A DNA stretch of 26,720 bases from JBECKQ01 sp040235375 (GTDB taxonomy: Bacteria > Planctomycetota > Phycisphaerae > UBA1845), in the NCBI GenBank assembly GCA_040235375.1, contig JBECKQ010000375.1:1-26720 (forward strand). Direction: 5' to 3'. The notes beneath the pieces are model-generated. The model was not told the DNA's origin. It saw only the letters and a list, made by a program, of their open reading frames with translations, and searched no databases. This document shows, in pieces, positions 15,155 to 23,474 of the stretch. The position numbers were made by a program, and so were the translations under genes. The number at the start of each line of letters is the position of its first letter. Position 1 is the first letter of the stretch.

Positions 15155-16026
15155 TGGCGAAAACGGCGACAGTCGCGTGCGATCCGGCGGAGGGCGCAAG
15201 ATCCTTGTGGATCGACGAACGATACCGGTCCCTTTTCGAGGCCAACGGTCTTGCCGGCCTGGATGATCTGCTGGCCTCGGGCGGCTCGTTCGACCTGCGC
15301 AAGGCGGGCCTGCCCGACTGGCGCCGCAGAATCGCCGTAGATCTTGACGCGCCCCGCGGCAAGCAGCGACTTTACGTCAAGCGATACATCTGTCCGCCGG
15401 CAAAAATACAGATGCGACGCATTCTTGGAGGGCACGCGTGGCGGAGCACGGCCGGCGTCGAACGGCATTGGATCAGCCGTCTGGCGGCGGATGGAATCGC
15501 GGTGCCGCCCGTCGTCGCCTTCGGCGAGCGCCGCCGAGGCCTTTGGGAGCGATGCAGCGCCCTCGCACTGGCCGAGGTGCCGGGAGAATCGCTGGAGAGC
15601 TGGGCCGCCCGGCAGTCGTCGCCCGCGCCGCGCGAGATGACGAAAGCTCTGGCACGCTTTATCCGGGCGTTTCACCGGTGCGGCTACGTTCACCGCGACC
15701 TCTATCTGTCGCACGTGTTTCACACGAGCGACAATGCATCGGTGCCGCGGTTTGTCTTGATCGACTTGCAGCGCGTCATGCACCAGCCGGTCCGTCTGCG
15801 CCGCTGGCAGCGGCGGGATTTGGCCCAGTTGCACTATTCGACACCGACCGCCGTCGCAACGGCCAAGGACCGCCTGCGGTGGCTGAACCAGTACCTGGAG
15901 GGCGCGCACCTGAGTCGCCGGCAGCGCCGCCGGCTGATCCGGCAGGTTGTGCGCAAGGCCGAAGCGATCGGCGCTCATGTCCGGGCCCGACGCGCTCGTC
16001 TTTCCGAACGGAGCGGACGCACGTGA
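15151..16026 (+). CDS. WaaP-like lipopolysaccharide core kinase
   Basis: This is a 291-residue eukaryotic-type small kinase of the lipopolysaccharide kinase (Kdo/WaaP) family, which phosphorylates core sugars at the inner membrane. Visible landmarks are the ATP-binding Lys in LYVKRY (K77), a helix-C Glu in GVERHW (E105), the catalytic loop YVHRDLYLSHVF (D183) and LIDLQR (D205) as the metal-binding Asp. The HRDLYLSH form of the loop is typical of WaaP rather than protein kinases. All key residues are present, so it should be active. ATG 15151 overlaps the glycosyltransferase stop (ATGA). ATG 15154 follows at once. It is flanked by WaaF-like and WaaG-like genes, as in proteobacterial waa clusters, and core phosphorylation is the likely role. 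The acceptor sugar is unknown. Confidence 0.88.
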   Translation: MMAKTATVACDPAEGARSLWIDERYRSLFEANGLAGLDDLLASGGSFDLRKAGLPDWRRRIAVDLDAPRGKQRLYVKRYICPPAKIQMRRILGGHAWRSTAGVERHWISRLAADGIAVPPVVAFGERRRGLWERCSALALAEVPGESLESWAARQSSPAPREMTKALARFIRAFHRCGYVHRDLYLSHVFHTSDNASVPRFVLIDLQRVMHQPVRLRRWQRRDLAQLHYSTPTAVATAKDRLRWLNQYLEGAHLSRRQRRRLIRQVVRKAEAIGAHVRARRARLSERSGRT

Positions 16027-17183
16027 AGGTGGCGTTCATCGTCGAGTGGCTGGATGCGTGGCGCGGCGGGGCGGAGACCTCGACCGGCCAGCTCATCGAT
16101 CACCTGCTGGAGCTCGGCGTCGAGCTCGAGGTGTTCACGCGCAGCCACGCGCCATCGCGGCCACGAATGAACGTGACCACCATCACGTGCGGCGGGCCGT
16201 CGCGGACGATCAAGACGCTGGCGTTCTGCCGGCGCGCCGAGGAGGCGGCGAAGGAATCATCCTGCGATGTGATCCACTCCATGGTTCCGTGCCTGGATGC
16301 CGACGTGTACGAGCCGCGCGGCGGAACGTACGCCGAGACGATCGAGCGGAACATCGCGACCAGACGGAGACGCGCAACCAGGGCCATCAAGCATCTGACT
16401 CAGCGACTCAACGTGCGACAGCGCATGCTGTTGAACTGCGAGCGCCGGGCATTGCAGCGACCGGACGGTCCCATCGTCGTCGCGCTTTCCGACTACGTCG
16501 TTCGGCAGGTTGAGCGGCACTACGGCCTGTCGAATTCGCGGGTGCGCAAGATTTTCAACGGCGTCGATCCAGATACGACCGGCGCCGAAGCACGCGCTAA
16601 CGATCGCACGACCGTCCGCGAACTGTACGACATTGGCGAAGATGACCTGCTCGTCCTGATGGTGGCGCACAACTTTCGTTTAAAGGGGCTGGGAACGTGG
16701 CTCGAGGCGCTGCGGCTCCTGACGAATCAGCACCACCTCCCGGTGAGGTCGCTGGCGGTCGGCAAGGAACTGGCCGTGCGCTGGCAGCGGAAGGTCGTCA
16801 GGAAGGGCATCGCGGACTACCTCCAGTTCCCGGGACCGACGCAGCGCGTGCGGGCGTTCTTCCACGCCGCGGATGTACTCGTCCATCCCACATATTACGA
16901 CCCGTGCAGTCGGGTTGTGCTCGAGGCGCTGGCCTCGGGCCTGCCCTGCGTCACGACGAGGTTTGACGGCGCATCCGAGATGGTCGAAGACGGCGTAACC
17001 GGCTTTGTGGTCAACTCGCCGGAGGACGCGGAGGGCGTGGCCGACCGCGTGCTGCAACTGCGCGATCGCGACGTCCGCGAACGCATGGGAGCGCAGGCGG
17101 CTGCCAGGGCCGACCGGTTCAGCATGCGCCGGCACGCGGAATCACTGCTGGGCCTGTACGAGAAGATTCGAGGCGGACGGTGA
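16023..17183 (+). CDS. Glycosyltransferase family 4, WaaG-like
   Basis: This is a 386-residue GT-B retaining glycosyltransferase. It opens with VKVAFIVEWLDAWRGGAE, like LPS-core WaaG proteins, with a DVIHSMVPC segment in the acceptor domain. The C-terminal domain begins near HNFRLKGLGTWLEAL and includes HPTYYDPCSRVVLEALASGL, where the usual E-x7-E nucleotide-sugar motif is D-x7-E. This form is, as far as I recall, common in a WaaG-like subgroup, so loss of activity is not implied. WaaG adds the first outer-core glucose in E. coli, but the sugar here is unknown. GTG 16023 overlaps the kinase stop (GTGA), and the plsY start is 4 bases after its own stop. The frame is open further upstream but lies inside the kinase gene. 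Confidence 0.88.
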   Translation: MKVAFIVEWLDAWRGGAETSTGQLIDHLLELGVELEVFTRSHAPSRPRMNVTTITCGGPSRTIKTLAFCRRAEEAAKESSCDVIHSMVPCLDADVYEPRGGTYAETIERNIATRRRRATRAIKHLTQRLNVRQRMLLNCERRALQRPDGPIVVALSDYVVRQVERHYGLSNSRVRKIFNGVDPDTTGAEARANDRTTVRELYDIGEDDLLVLMVAHNFRLKGLGTWLEALRLLTNQHHLPVRSLAVGKELAVRWQRKVVRKGIADYLQFPGPTQRVRAFFHAADVLVHPTYYDPCSRVVLEALASGLPCVTTRFDGASEMVEDGVTGFVVNSPEDAEGVADRVLQLRDRDVRERMGAQAAARADRFSMRRHAESLLGLYEKIRGGR

Positions 17184-17187
17184 AGAC

Positions 17188-17862
17188 ATGACAGTGCTGG
17201 CTGTGATCGCGCTCTGCGCGGGATGCTACCTGATCGGCTCCATTCCATTCGGCTACATCGCGGGGCGGCTGAAAGGCATCGACGTTCGCACCGCGGGCAG
17301 CGGTAACATCGGCGCGACGAACGTGAGCCGGCTGCTCGGCCGAAAGTGGGGGATGTCAGTCTTCGCGCTCGACGTGCTCAAGGGGCTGGCGCCGACCGTT
17401 GTGGTCGGCGTGCTGCTGAGCCGCTATGGCCACTCGTGGGGACTTGTCGGGGCGGGCCGCAACGTGGCCTGGCTCGGCGCGGGCATCTGCACTGTGCTTG
17501 GTCACAACTATCCGCTGACGCTTGGATTCCGCGGCGGCAAGGGCGTGGCCACGTCGCTCGGCGTCGTTCTCGGGGTGTATCCGTATCTCACGTACGCCGG
17601 CCTGCTGGCCCTCGTCGTCTGGGTGATCGTGACGGCGGCGACCCGGTACGTTTCGGCCGGATCCCTGGCCGCGGCGGCGGCGTTTCCGTTATTGTTTCTT
17701 ATCTGTGCGCTCTGGGACGGTTATGCGGCCTTGCGACAAGGCCTGCCGTTGTTCGTGTTCACGCTTCTCGTGAGCGCGTTGGTCGTTTATCGGCACCGGG
17801 AGAACATCGCGCGGATCAGGGCAGGTACCGAGCATCGCATCGGGCACAAGCGGCCGGCCTGA
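17188..17862 (+). CDS. plsY: Acyl-phosphate:glycerol-3-phosphate acyltransferase PlsY
   Basis: PlsY transfers an acyl chain from acyl phosphate to glycerol-3-phosphate, making lysophosphatidic acid, the first step of membrane phospholipid synthesis. The 224-residue protein has about five to seven hydrophobic segments. The three conserved cytoplasmic motifs are present: GSIPFGYIAGRLKGIDVR then GSGNIGATNVSRLLG (38-51), DVLKG (62-66), and GHNYPLTLGFRGGKGVATSLG. The size is normal. ATG 17188 is 4 bases downstream of the glycosyltransferase stop with GAAG before it. The frame extends upstream only inside that gene. It is the last gene of the envelope operon. The next gene on the strand starts after about 270 bases with its own promoter candidate. 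Confidence 0.94.
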   Translation: MTVLAVIALCAGCYLIGSIPFGYIAGRLKGIDVRTAGSGNIGATNVSRLLGRKWGMSVFALDVLKGLAPTVVVGVLLSRYGHSWGLVGAGRNVAWLGAGICTVLGHNYPLTLGFRGGKGVATSLGVVLGVYPYLTYAGLLALVVWVIVTAATRYVSAGSLAAAAAFPLLFLICALWDGYAALRQGLPLFVFTLLVSALVVYRHRENIARIRAGTEHRIGHKRPA

Positions 17863-17940
17863 CACATTATGGCAGTGAACGCAGCGACGAGGGGCGATCT
17901 GGCGAGAATGGGGAGATCACCTGGAATTGCCGGCGCCTCT

Positions 17941-18000
17941 GACATGTTGTTTCAATTCTCGCCTTTTCCCGGAGGAATAAAGAGTTTTTAAGAAACTGTT
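17941..18000. other. AT-rich island with an orphan ribosome-site-like GGAGGAATAAAG
   Basis: This 60-base stretch is about 37% GC by count, far below its surroundings, and lies in the gap between plsY and the regulator. It carries GGAGGAATAAAGAG at 17971-17984, which looks like a strong ribosome site, but no ATG, GTG or TTG follows at a working distance. It then runs into TTTTTAAG. Regulator binding or the upstream part of the next promoter is more likely than translation. Confidence 0.4.
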
Positions 18001-18028
18001 GCCTGGAGCCATTGACCGCCGGTACAGT
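17999..18028 (+). promoter_or_regulatory. Candidate sigma-70 promoter for the GAF/receiver regulator
   Basis: TTGCCT (17999-18004), an 18-base spacer and TACAGT (18023-18028), each 4 of 6 matches, lie just downstream of an AT-rich stretch. Transcription would begin near 18035. The GGGGAG at 18035-18040 then sits 5 bases before GTG 18046, an alternative start of the regulator. Confidence 0.4.
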
Positions 18029-18129
18029 AATGGTGGGGAGCCAACGTGAGTGCTGTAGCCTGGGGCCGGAGCCTGGGCATACAATCCACTGCGGACGGCA
18101 ATCGCAAGCGTTGGCCGCGGATTTGCAGC

Positions 18130-19827
18130 ATGGCTGATAGTTCAACGAAGCAGTTATCCGTTCTGGTTGTTCGGGGACAGCAGACGGATGAAGCTGTACT
18201 CGAGGGGTGGGGCGACAACACGCACGTCAAGGTCGTCGACAGCTACGAGGATGCGCTGACCCAGCTTCAGGAATCTCCCTACGACATTGTTATCTGTGAC
18301 GCGGCTGGATTTCCCGTGGCAACCGTTGCCGCGATCGCCCAGTCACGCACGCCGGGTACGAGCGTGCTGGCCACGGGCTCGCAAGGCTTCTGCGTGGTGG
18401 ACGAGTCGGGCGAGATGGTCTGGGCGAACTCGACCATGCTTGGCTTCCCCGAGTACGTCCGCTGCCGCGTAAGCGAACTGTGTCTCGAGGCCTTCGGCCG
18501 CCTGATCGGCAATGAGCCACGAGACCTTCCCCCGCAAAAAGCCCGCCGGTTCAGCATCGAATCGGAGGGTTCTTTTTTTGAGGTCAGCGTTACACCCGTT
18601 ACACAGCTCGCCGACCGCGCGACACGCGTCGCCGCGGTCGTCTGGGATGCCACGCACCTGCGCAGCGTCCACGAGAAAATCGACGCCCTGGACAAGGCCG
18701 CGGAAGAGCTGGTCAGCCTCGACGCCGAACAGATCGCGAAGCTTGACGCCCAGCAGCGCCTCGACCTGCTCGAGCAGAAGGTGATCCGCTACACACGCGA
18801 GCTGCTCAACTTCGATCACTTCACCGTTCACCTGGTGGACAAGAAAACGAACAAGCTGGAGTTGGTCCTCTCCTCTGGCATGCCGTCGCAAGTGCAGGAC
18901 ATTCCCATCTACGCCCGGCAGGAGGGCAACGGCATTTGCGGCTACGTCGCGGCGACGGGCCGGAGCTACCTGTGCCCCGACGTGGCCAGGGACGAACGCT
19001 ACATCTCCGGTGTCGAGGGGGCGAAGTCCTGCCTGACCGCTCCCCTGAAGCTGCATCACCAGGTCATCGGCGTCTTCAACGTCGAGAGCTGCGAGCTGGC
19101 GGCTTTCACCGAGGAAGATCGGCAGTTCGCCGAGATATTCGCCCACCACATCGCCGTTTCGCTGCACATTCTGAATCTGCTCGTCAGCGAGCGGCACCAG
19201 ACGACCGGCCAGCTCGCCAGCGACGTCATGGCGGAGATCACCGGTCCGCTCAACGACATCCTCACCGACGTGGCCAGCCTGGTCGAAGACTACATCGGTC
19301 ACGACGAGCTTCGCCACCGGCTGAACCAGATCAGCGACAACGGCGTCCGCATTCGCGACGCCATCCGCGCGGTCACCTCGCGCAAGCCCGGCCTCATCGA
19401 TCGCCACCGCACGCCCGGCGCCGTCCGCTACGATCCGGTCCTCAGCGGCCGCAAGATCCTCGTCGCCGACGACGAGGAGGTTATCCGCGAGACGGTGTGC
19501 GACGTGCTCCGCAGCTACGGCTGCGAGGTCAAGCCCGTCGGCGACGGCAACGAAGCGGTCGCGGAAATCCGCAACGCCGCGTTCGACCTCGTGCTAAGCG
19601 ACATCAAGATGCCGGCACGCAACGGTTACGAAGTCTTTGCCGCCGCCAAGGAACGGAACAAGGACTGCCCGGTGATCCTCATGACCGGCTTCGGCTACGA
19701 TCCGAACCACGCGATCGTGCGGGCCCGGCGCGAAGGTCTGGCGGCCGTCCTGTTCAAGCCCTTCAAGGTCGAGCAACTGCTCGGCGAGATTCGCACCGCC
19801 ATCCGCTCGATGCCGCGCTGCGGCTGA
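18130..19827 (+). CDS. Multi-domain regulator: pseudo-receiver, PAS-like, GAF, His-less DHp-like helix pair, receiver
   Basis: This is a 565-residue cytoplasmic regulator. Residues about 7-70 look like a receiver with the phospho-acceptor-like D57 (IVICDAAG) but without the N-terminal acidic pair. Residues about 75-200 are PAS-like (GFCVVDESGEMVWANS). A GAF domain spans about 209-345 (GNGICGYVAATG, LTAPLKLHHQVIGVFNVES). A helical stretch at about 360-415 contains VMAEITGPLNDIL, which aligns with the kinase H-box HEIxNPL but has Ala (A368) in place of the phosphorylated His. No ATP-binding kinase domain follows. A complete receiver ends the protein (D447, D448, D491, T519, K543). It may therefore sense a ligand and receive phosphate from a separate kinase. 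GTG 18046 (28 residues longer) has a better ribosome site, but the added residues have no domain. No partner kinase is in the window. Confidence 0.85.
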   Translation: MADSSTKQLSVLVVRGQQTDEAVLEGWGDNTHVKVVDSYEDALTQLQESPYDIVICDAAGFPVATVAAIAQSRTPGTSVLATGSQGFCVVDESGEMVWANSTMLGFPEYVRCRVSELCLEAFGRLIGNEPRDLPPQKARRFSIESEGSFFEVSVTPVTQLADRATRVAAVVWDATHLRSVHEKIDALDKAAEELVSLDAEQIAKLDAQQRLDLLEQKVIRYTRELLNFDHFTVHLVDKKTNKLELVLSSGMPSQVQDIPIYARQEGNGICGYVAATGRSYLCPDVARDERYISGVEGAKSCLTAPLKLHHQVIGVFNVESCELAAFTEEDRQFAEIFAHHIAVSLHILNLLVSERHQTTGQLASDVMAEITGPLNDILTDVASLVEDYIGHDELRHRLNQISDNGVRIRDAIRAVTSRKPGLIDRHRTPGAVRYDPVLSGRKILVADDEEVIRETVCDVLRSYGCEVKPVGDGNEAVAEIRNAAFDLVLSDIKMPARNGYEVFAAAKERNKDCPVILMTGFGYDPNHAIVRARREGLAAVLFKPFKVEQLLGEIRTAIRSMPRCG

Positions 19828-19967
19828 TCGTCACGCCGCGCCAACGTCCGGCAGATATCGCCTTCACACCAGCCTACCATTGAGATTGTTGCGCCCCCGA
19901 ACGGCCGCGGGCCTTGCGGTTGCGTTTCGGCAGGTCAGACTGCGCCGGTCGCCGTGTTTTCCCCACG

Positions 19968-19979
19968 CCTGCCGGCAGG
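19968..19979. repeat. Perfect palindrome CCTGCCGGCAGG
   Basis: CCTGCCGGCAGG is fully self-complementary and is flanked by CCCCACG and GGGAAG. It lies about 140 bases after the regulator stop and 150 before the MoxR start. It could be an operator half-site pair or part of a dispersed intergenic element. There is no T-run, so it is not an intrinsic terminator. Confidence 0.35.
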
Positions 19980-20038
19980 GGAAGCCGCGGTCCGTTGCGC
20001 GATCGTTACCGCCATCCCTGACGGGTGGCGACTGGCTT

Positions 20039-20067
20039 TTGCGTCTATCGAATGCGGGTGTTACCAT
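20039..20067 (+). promoter_or_regulatory. Candidate promoter for the MoxR/Bat operon
   Basis: TTGCGT (20039-20044, 3 of 6), a 17-base spacer and TACCAT (20062-20067, 4 of 6) give a start near 20074 and a leader of about 45 bases before ATG 20118. The surrounding bases are less GC-rich than the genes. Confidence 0.35.
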
Positions 20068-20117
20068 CCCATTCTCTTCGATTCATCAGGGCAAACATGG
20101 GCAGAGGACGTTGATCA

Positions 20118-21116
<999 letters not shown>

Positions 21117-21162
21117 CAATCGCGGGCGCGGTTTCACAACGAAGTTCAGGCGACCAGGAGAG

Positions 21163-22038
21163 ATGATTCCGAAAGAGCTTCTCAAGAAGATCCGGCGAAT
21201 CGAAATCCGCACCTCGCAGATGGTCAACGACGTCCTGGCCGGCCAGTACCATTCGGCGTTCAAGGGGCGGGGCATCGAGTTCGAGGAGGTGCGGGAATAC
21301 CGCATCGGTGACGATGTCCGCACCATCGACTGGAACGTCAGCGCCCGCTACGGCAAGCCGCACGTCAAGGTCTTCCGCGAGGAGCGCGAGCTGACCATCC
21401 TGCTCATGGTGGACCTGAGCCCGTCGCATGCCTTCGGCACGCAGGAGCAGCTCAAGCGCGAGCTGGAGGCGGAAATCTGCGCGACCTTGGCCTTCTCCGC
21501 CATCCGAAACAACGACAAGGTCGGCCTGATCTGCTTCACCGACCGCGTCGAGCGCTTTCTGCCGCCGCGCAAGGGGCTCAATCACGTCCTGCGGGTGATC
21601 CGCGAGCTGCTCTACCTCAAGCCCGAGGGCCGCGGGACCAATCTGGCCGAAGCCTTCGATTATCTGAACCGCACGACGCGGCGGCGCTGCGTCGTGTTTC
21701 TGGTAAGTGACTTTCAGGCCCCGCAGTTCGAAGGGCCGCTGCGCATCGCCCGCCGCCGGCACGATGTGATTCCGATCACCGTCGTCGACCGCCGCGAAAT
21801 CGAGCTCCCCGACGTCGGCCTCGTCGAGCTGATGGACGCCGAGACGGGCGAGCGGATCGTCGTCGACACGTCCAGCAAGGCGCTGCGGCGACGGTTCTCG
21901 CTCGGGGCGGCGGCCGACATGGAACGCCGGGAGGACATGTTCCGGAGAATGAAAATCGACTCCATCCACGTCCGCACGGGCGAGTCGTTCACGGAACCGC
22001 TTACCCGCTTCTTCCGCGCCAGGGAGGCGCGACTGTAA
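21163..22038 (+). CDS. DUF58 protein with von Willebrand A-type fold
   Basis: This 291-residue soluble protein belongs to the DUF58 family. The family signature GRGIEFEEVREYRIGDDVRTIDWN is present in residues 35-58, followed by a metal-ion-dependent adhesion-site motif DLSPS (D84, S86, S88) of a vWA-like domain. There is no membrane segment, unlike some longer DUF58 proteins. It almost always sits next to moxR and is thought to be a MoxR substrate or adaptor. The biochemical role is not known. ATG 21163 follows CAGGAGAG. Its stop is 2 bases before the parvulin start, so the genes are almost certainly co-transcribed. Confidence 0.92.
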   Translation: MIPKELLKKIRRIEIRTSQMVNDVLAGQYHSAFKGRGIEFEEVREYRIGDDVRTIDWNVSARYGKPHVKVFREERELTILLMVDLSPSHAFGTQEQLKRELEAEICATLAFSAIRNNDKVGLICFTDRVERFLPPRKGLNHVLRVIRELLYLKPEGRGTNLAEAFDYLNRTTRRRCVVFLVSDFQAPQFEGPLRIARRRHDVIPITVVDRREIELPDVGLVELMDAETGERIVVDTSSKALRRRFSLGAAADMERREDMFRRMKIDSIHVRTGESFTEPLTRFFRAREARL

Positions 22039-22040
22039 AG

Positions 22041-23474
22041 ATGCCAACTGCGACCAACTCCCCGAGATTCGAATTGCCCCAGTCGCCGGAGCCGCGCGGG
22101 CGCGGTGGCGTGAGCGGGCTCGTCTTCGTTCTGCTGCTGGTTCTGCTGGTCGTCAACGTGCTGAGCTTGTTCGTAGCGCGCGGCAACAACCCCCTGCGCG
22201 CGCCCCTCGCCGAGAGCGGCCTGCCGGCAGCCGACAAGCTCAAGGAGGTCGCCATCGACCTCGAAAGCAAGAACCTGCCGAGCCAGGCCGCCGACACCTG
22301 GGAGAGCTACCTCGACCTCGCCCCGCTTTCGACGTTCGAGACCGGCAACATCCGCTACCGCATCGGCAAGCGCCGCCAGGAGGCGGGCCAGTACGCCGAG
22401 GCATTCAAGCAATACGCCCTGGCCGAGAAGTTGCTCGCCGACAGCACGCCGGATCTGGCTCGCGAGATCGGCCTGCGCCGCGTGGAGTGCCTGCGCCGGC
22501 TCGGTCAATACGCCGACCTCGCCCGGGAGGTGACCCAGCGGGCTACCGATTCCAAGGAAGATCTGCAAGGCCAGCAGGTCGTCGCCGAGGTCGACAACCA
22601 GAAGATCACCGTGGTCGATTTCGACCGCATGCTGACGAGCAAGGTGGACATGGCCGTGCAGTCCCGCATGGGGCTGTCGCCGGAGGAGGAGGACGCGCTG
22701 CGGCGCCGGGCGCATGATCAGCTCGCCGATCCGAAGGTTCGGACGCAGGAGCTCCAGCAGATGATCGCCACGCGCCTGCTGGCGGACGAGGCCCGCAAGC
22801 ACGGCTTGCATCGCGACGAGGCCTTCCTGAACCGGCTGACCGAGATGGCCGACCAGGTGCTGGCCGGCACGCTGCTGCACGAAGAGGTGCAGAAACGCGG
22901 AACGGTTACGGACGCCGATGTCGAACGCTACTACAAGGCGAACTCGGACCGCTACGCCGATCCGGCCGGCACGTTTATCGCCCACATCCTGTGCCGCGAC
23001 GAGGACTCGGCGAAGGGCATCCTCGAGCGCATCAATAACGGCGAATCGTTCGGGCAACTGGCTAAGTCCGAGTCGCTTGATACCGAGACCAAGGCCAACA
23101 TGGGCGTCATTGCCACGCCCGTCCCCGCCGACGGCGAATTCGTGCCGATTTTCGGCAACAACGCCGAGCTGCACGAGAAGATTCGCGACGCTGCCGCGGG
23201 CGACGTCCTCGACCAGCCGTACCAGAGCAGCCGCGGCTGGCACCTGATCAAGGTGATGTCGCACCGGGAGAAGACGGAAAAGCCGTTCGATGACGTGAAG
23301 GACGATGTCCGCCGCGACACCATCGCCGCCCGGCAGCGCGAGGTCACCGACCAGTTCATCCAGGACCTGTTCAAGCAGCACGGCGTGAAGCTCTATCCCG
23401 AGGCATTCTCGCAGAAGGCCGACACGACCGGCGCGACCGAAGCGGAGAAGATGCAGGACCAGGAACCGTCATGA
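22041..23474 (+). CDS. Membrane-anchored TPR and PpiC-type (parvulin) peptidyl-prolyl isomerase
   Basis: This is a 477-residue protein. A proline-rich cytoplasmic start is followed by one membrane helix (about 25-46), so the rest should face the periplasm. Residues about 60-165 form helical, TPR-like pairs (RYRIGKRRQEAGQYAEAFKQY). A SurA/PrsA-like helical region follows, beginning VVAEVDNQKITVVDFDRML. The parvulin domain spans about 310-412 (TFIAHILCRDEDSAKGILER, GESFGQLAKSES, SSRGWHLIKV). Parvulins speed prolyl isomerisation during folding of exported proteins. It lies 2 bases after DUF58, and its stop overlaps the BatD-like gene (ATGA), so it is an integral part of this operon, which is not the usual Bat composition. 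It might assist folding of the BatA/B/D ectodomains, or its TPR part might stand in for BatC/BatE. Both ideas are inference. Confidence 0.88.
   Translation: MPTATNSPRFELPQSPEPRGRGGVSGLVFVLLLVLLVVNVLSLFVARGNNPLRAPLAESGLPAADKLKEVAIDLESKNLPSQAADTWESYLDLAPLSTFETGNIRYRIGKRRQEAGQYAEAFKQYALAEKLLADSTPDLAREIGLRRVECLRRLGQYADLAREVTQRATDSKEDLQGQQVVAEVDNQKITVVDFDRMLTSKVDMAVQSRMGLSPEEEDALRRRAHDQLADPKVRTQELQQMIATRLLADEARKHGLHRDEAFLNRLTEMADQVLAGTLLHEEVQKRGTVTDADVERYYKANSDRYADPAGTFIAHILCRDEDSAKGILERINNGESFGQLAKSESLDTETKANMGVIATPVPADGEFVPIFGNNAELHEKIRDAAAGDVLDQPYQSSRGWHLIKVMSHREKTEKPFDDVKDDVRRDTIAARQREVTDQFIQDLFKQHGVKLYPEAFSQKADTTGATEAEKMQDQEPS

Larger units (their letters stand above)
19828..20117. other. Intergenic region before the MoxR/Bat operon
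   Basis: This 290-base gap holds no supported gene. It contains the perfect 12-base palindrome at 19968-19979 and a promoter candidate at 20039-20067, both listed separately. A minor open frame at 19880 has no ribosome site and no recognisable features. Confidence 0.5.

Noticed and set aside
13994..17183. Laterally acquired glycan island
   Set aside because: Composition, codon style and overlaps with rodA and plsY are the same as for the core genes, and there are no mobile-element genes or flanking repeats.
21714..23381. Minus-strand open frame of 555 residues
   Set aside because: It is antisense to the DUF58 and parvulin genes, both well supported by motifs. Its Leu/Val/Gly/Arg-rich composition mirrors the codon bias of the opposite strand.
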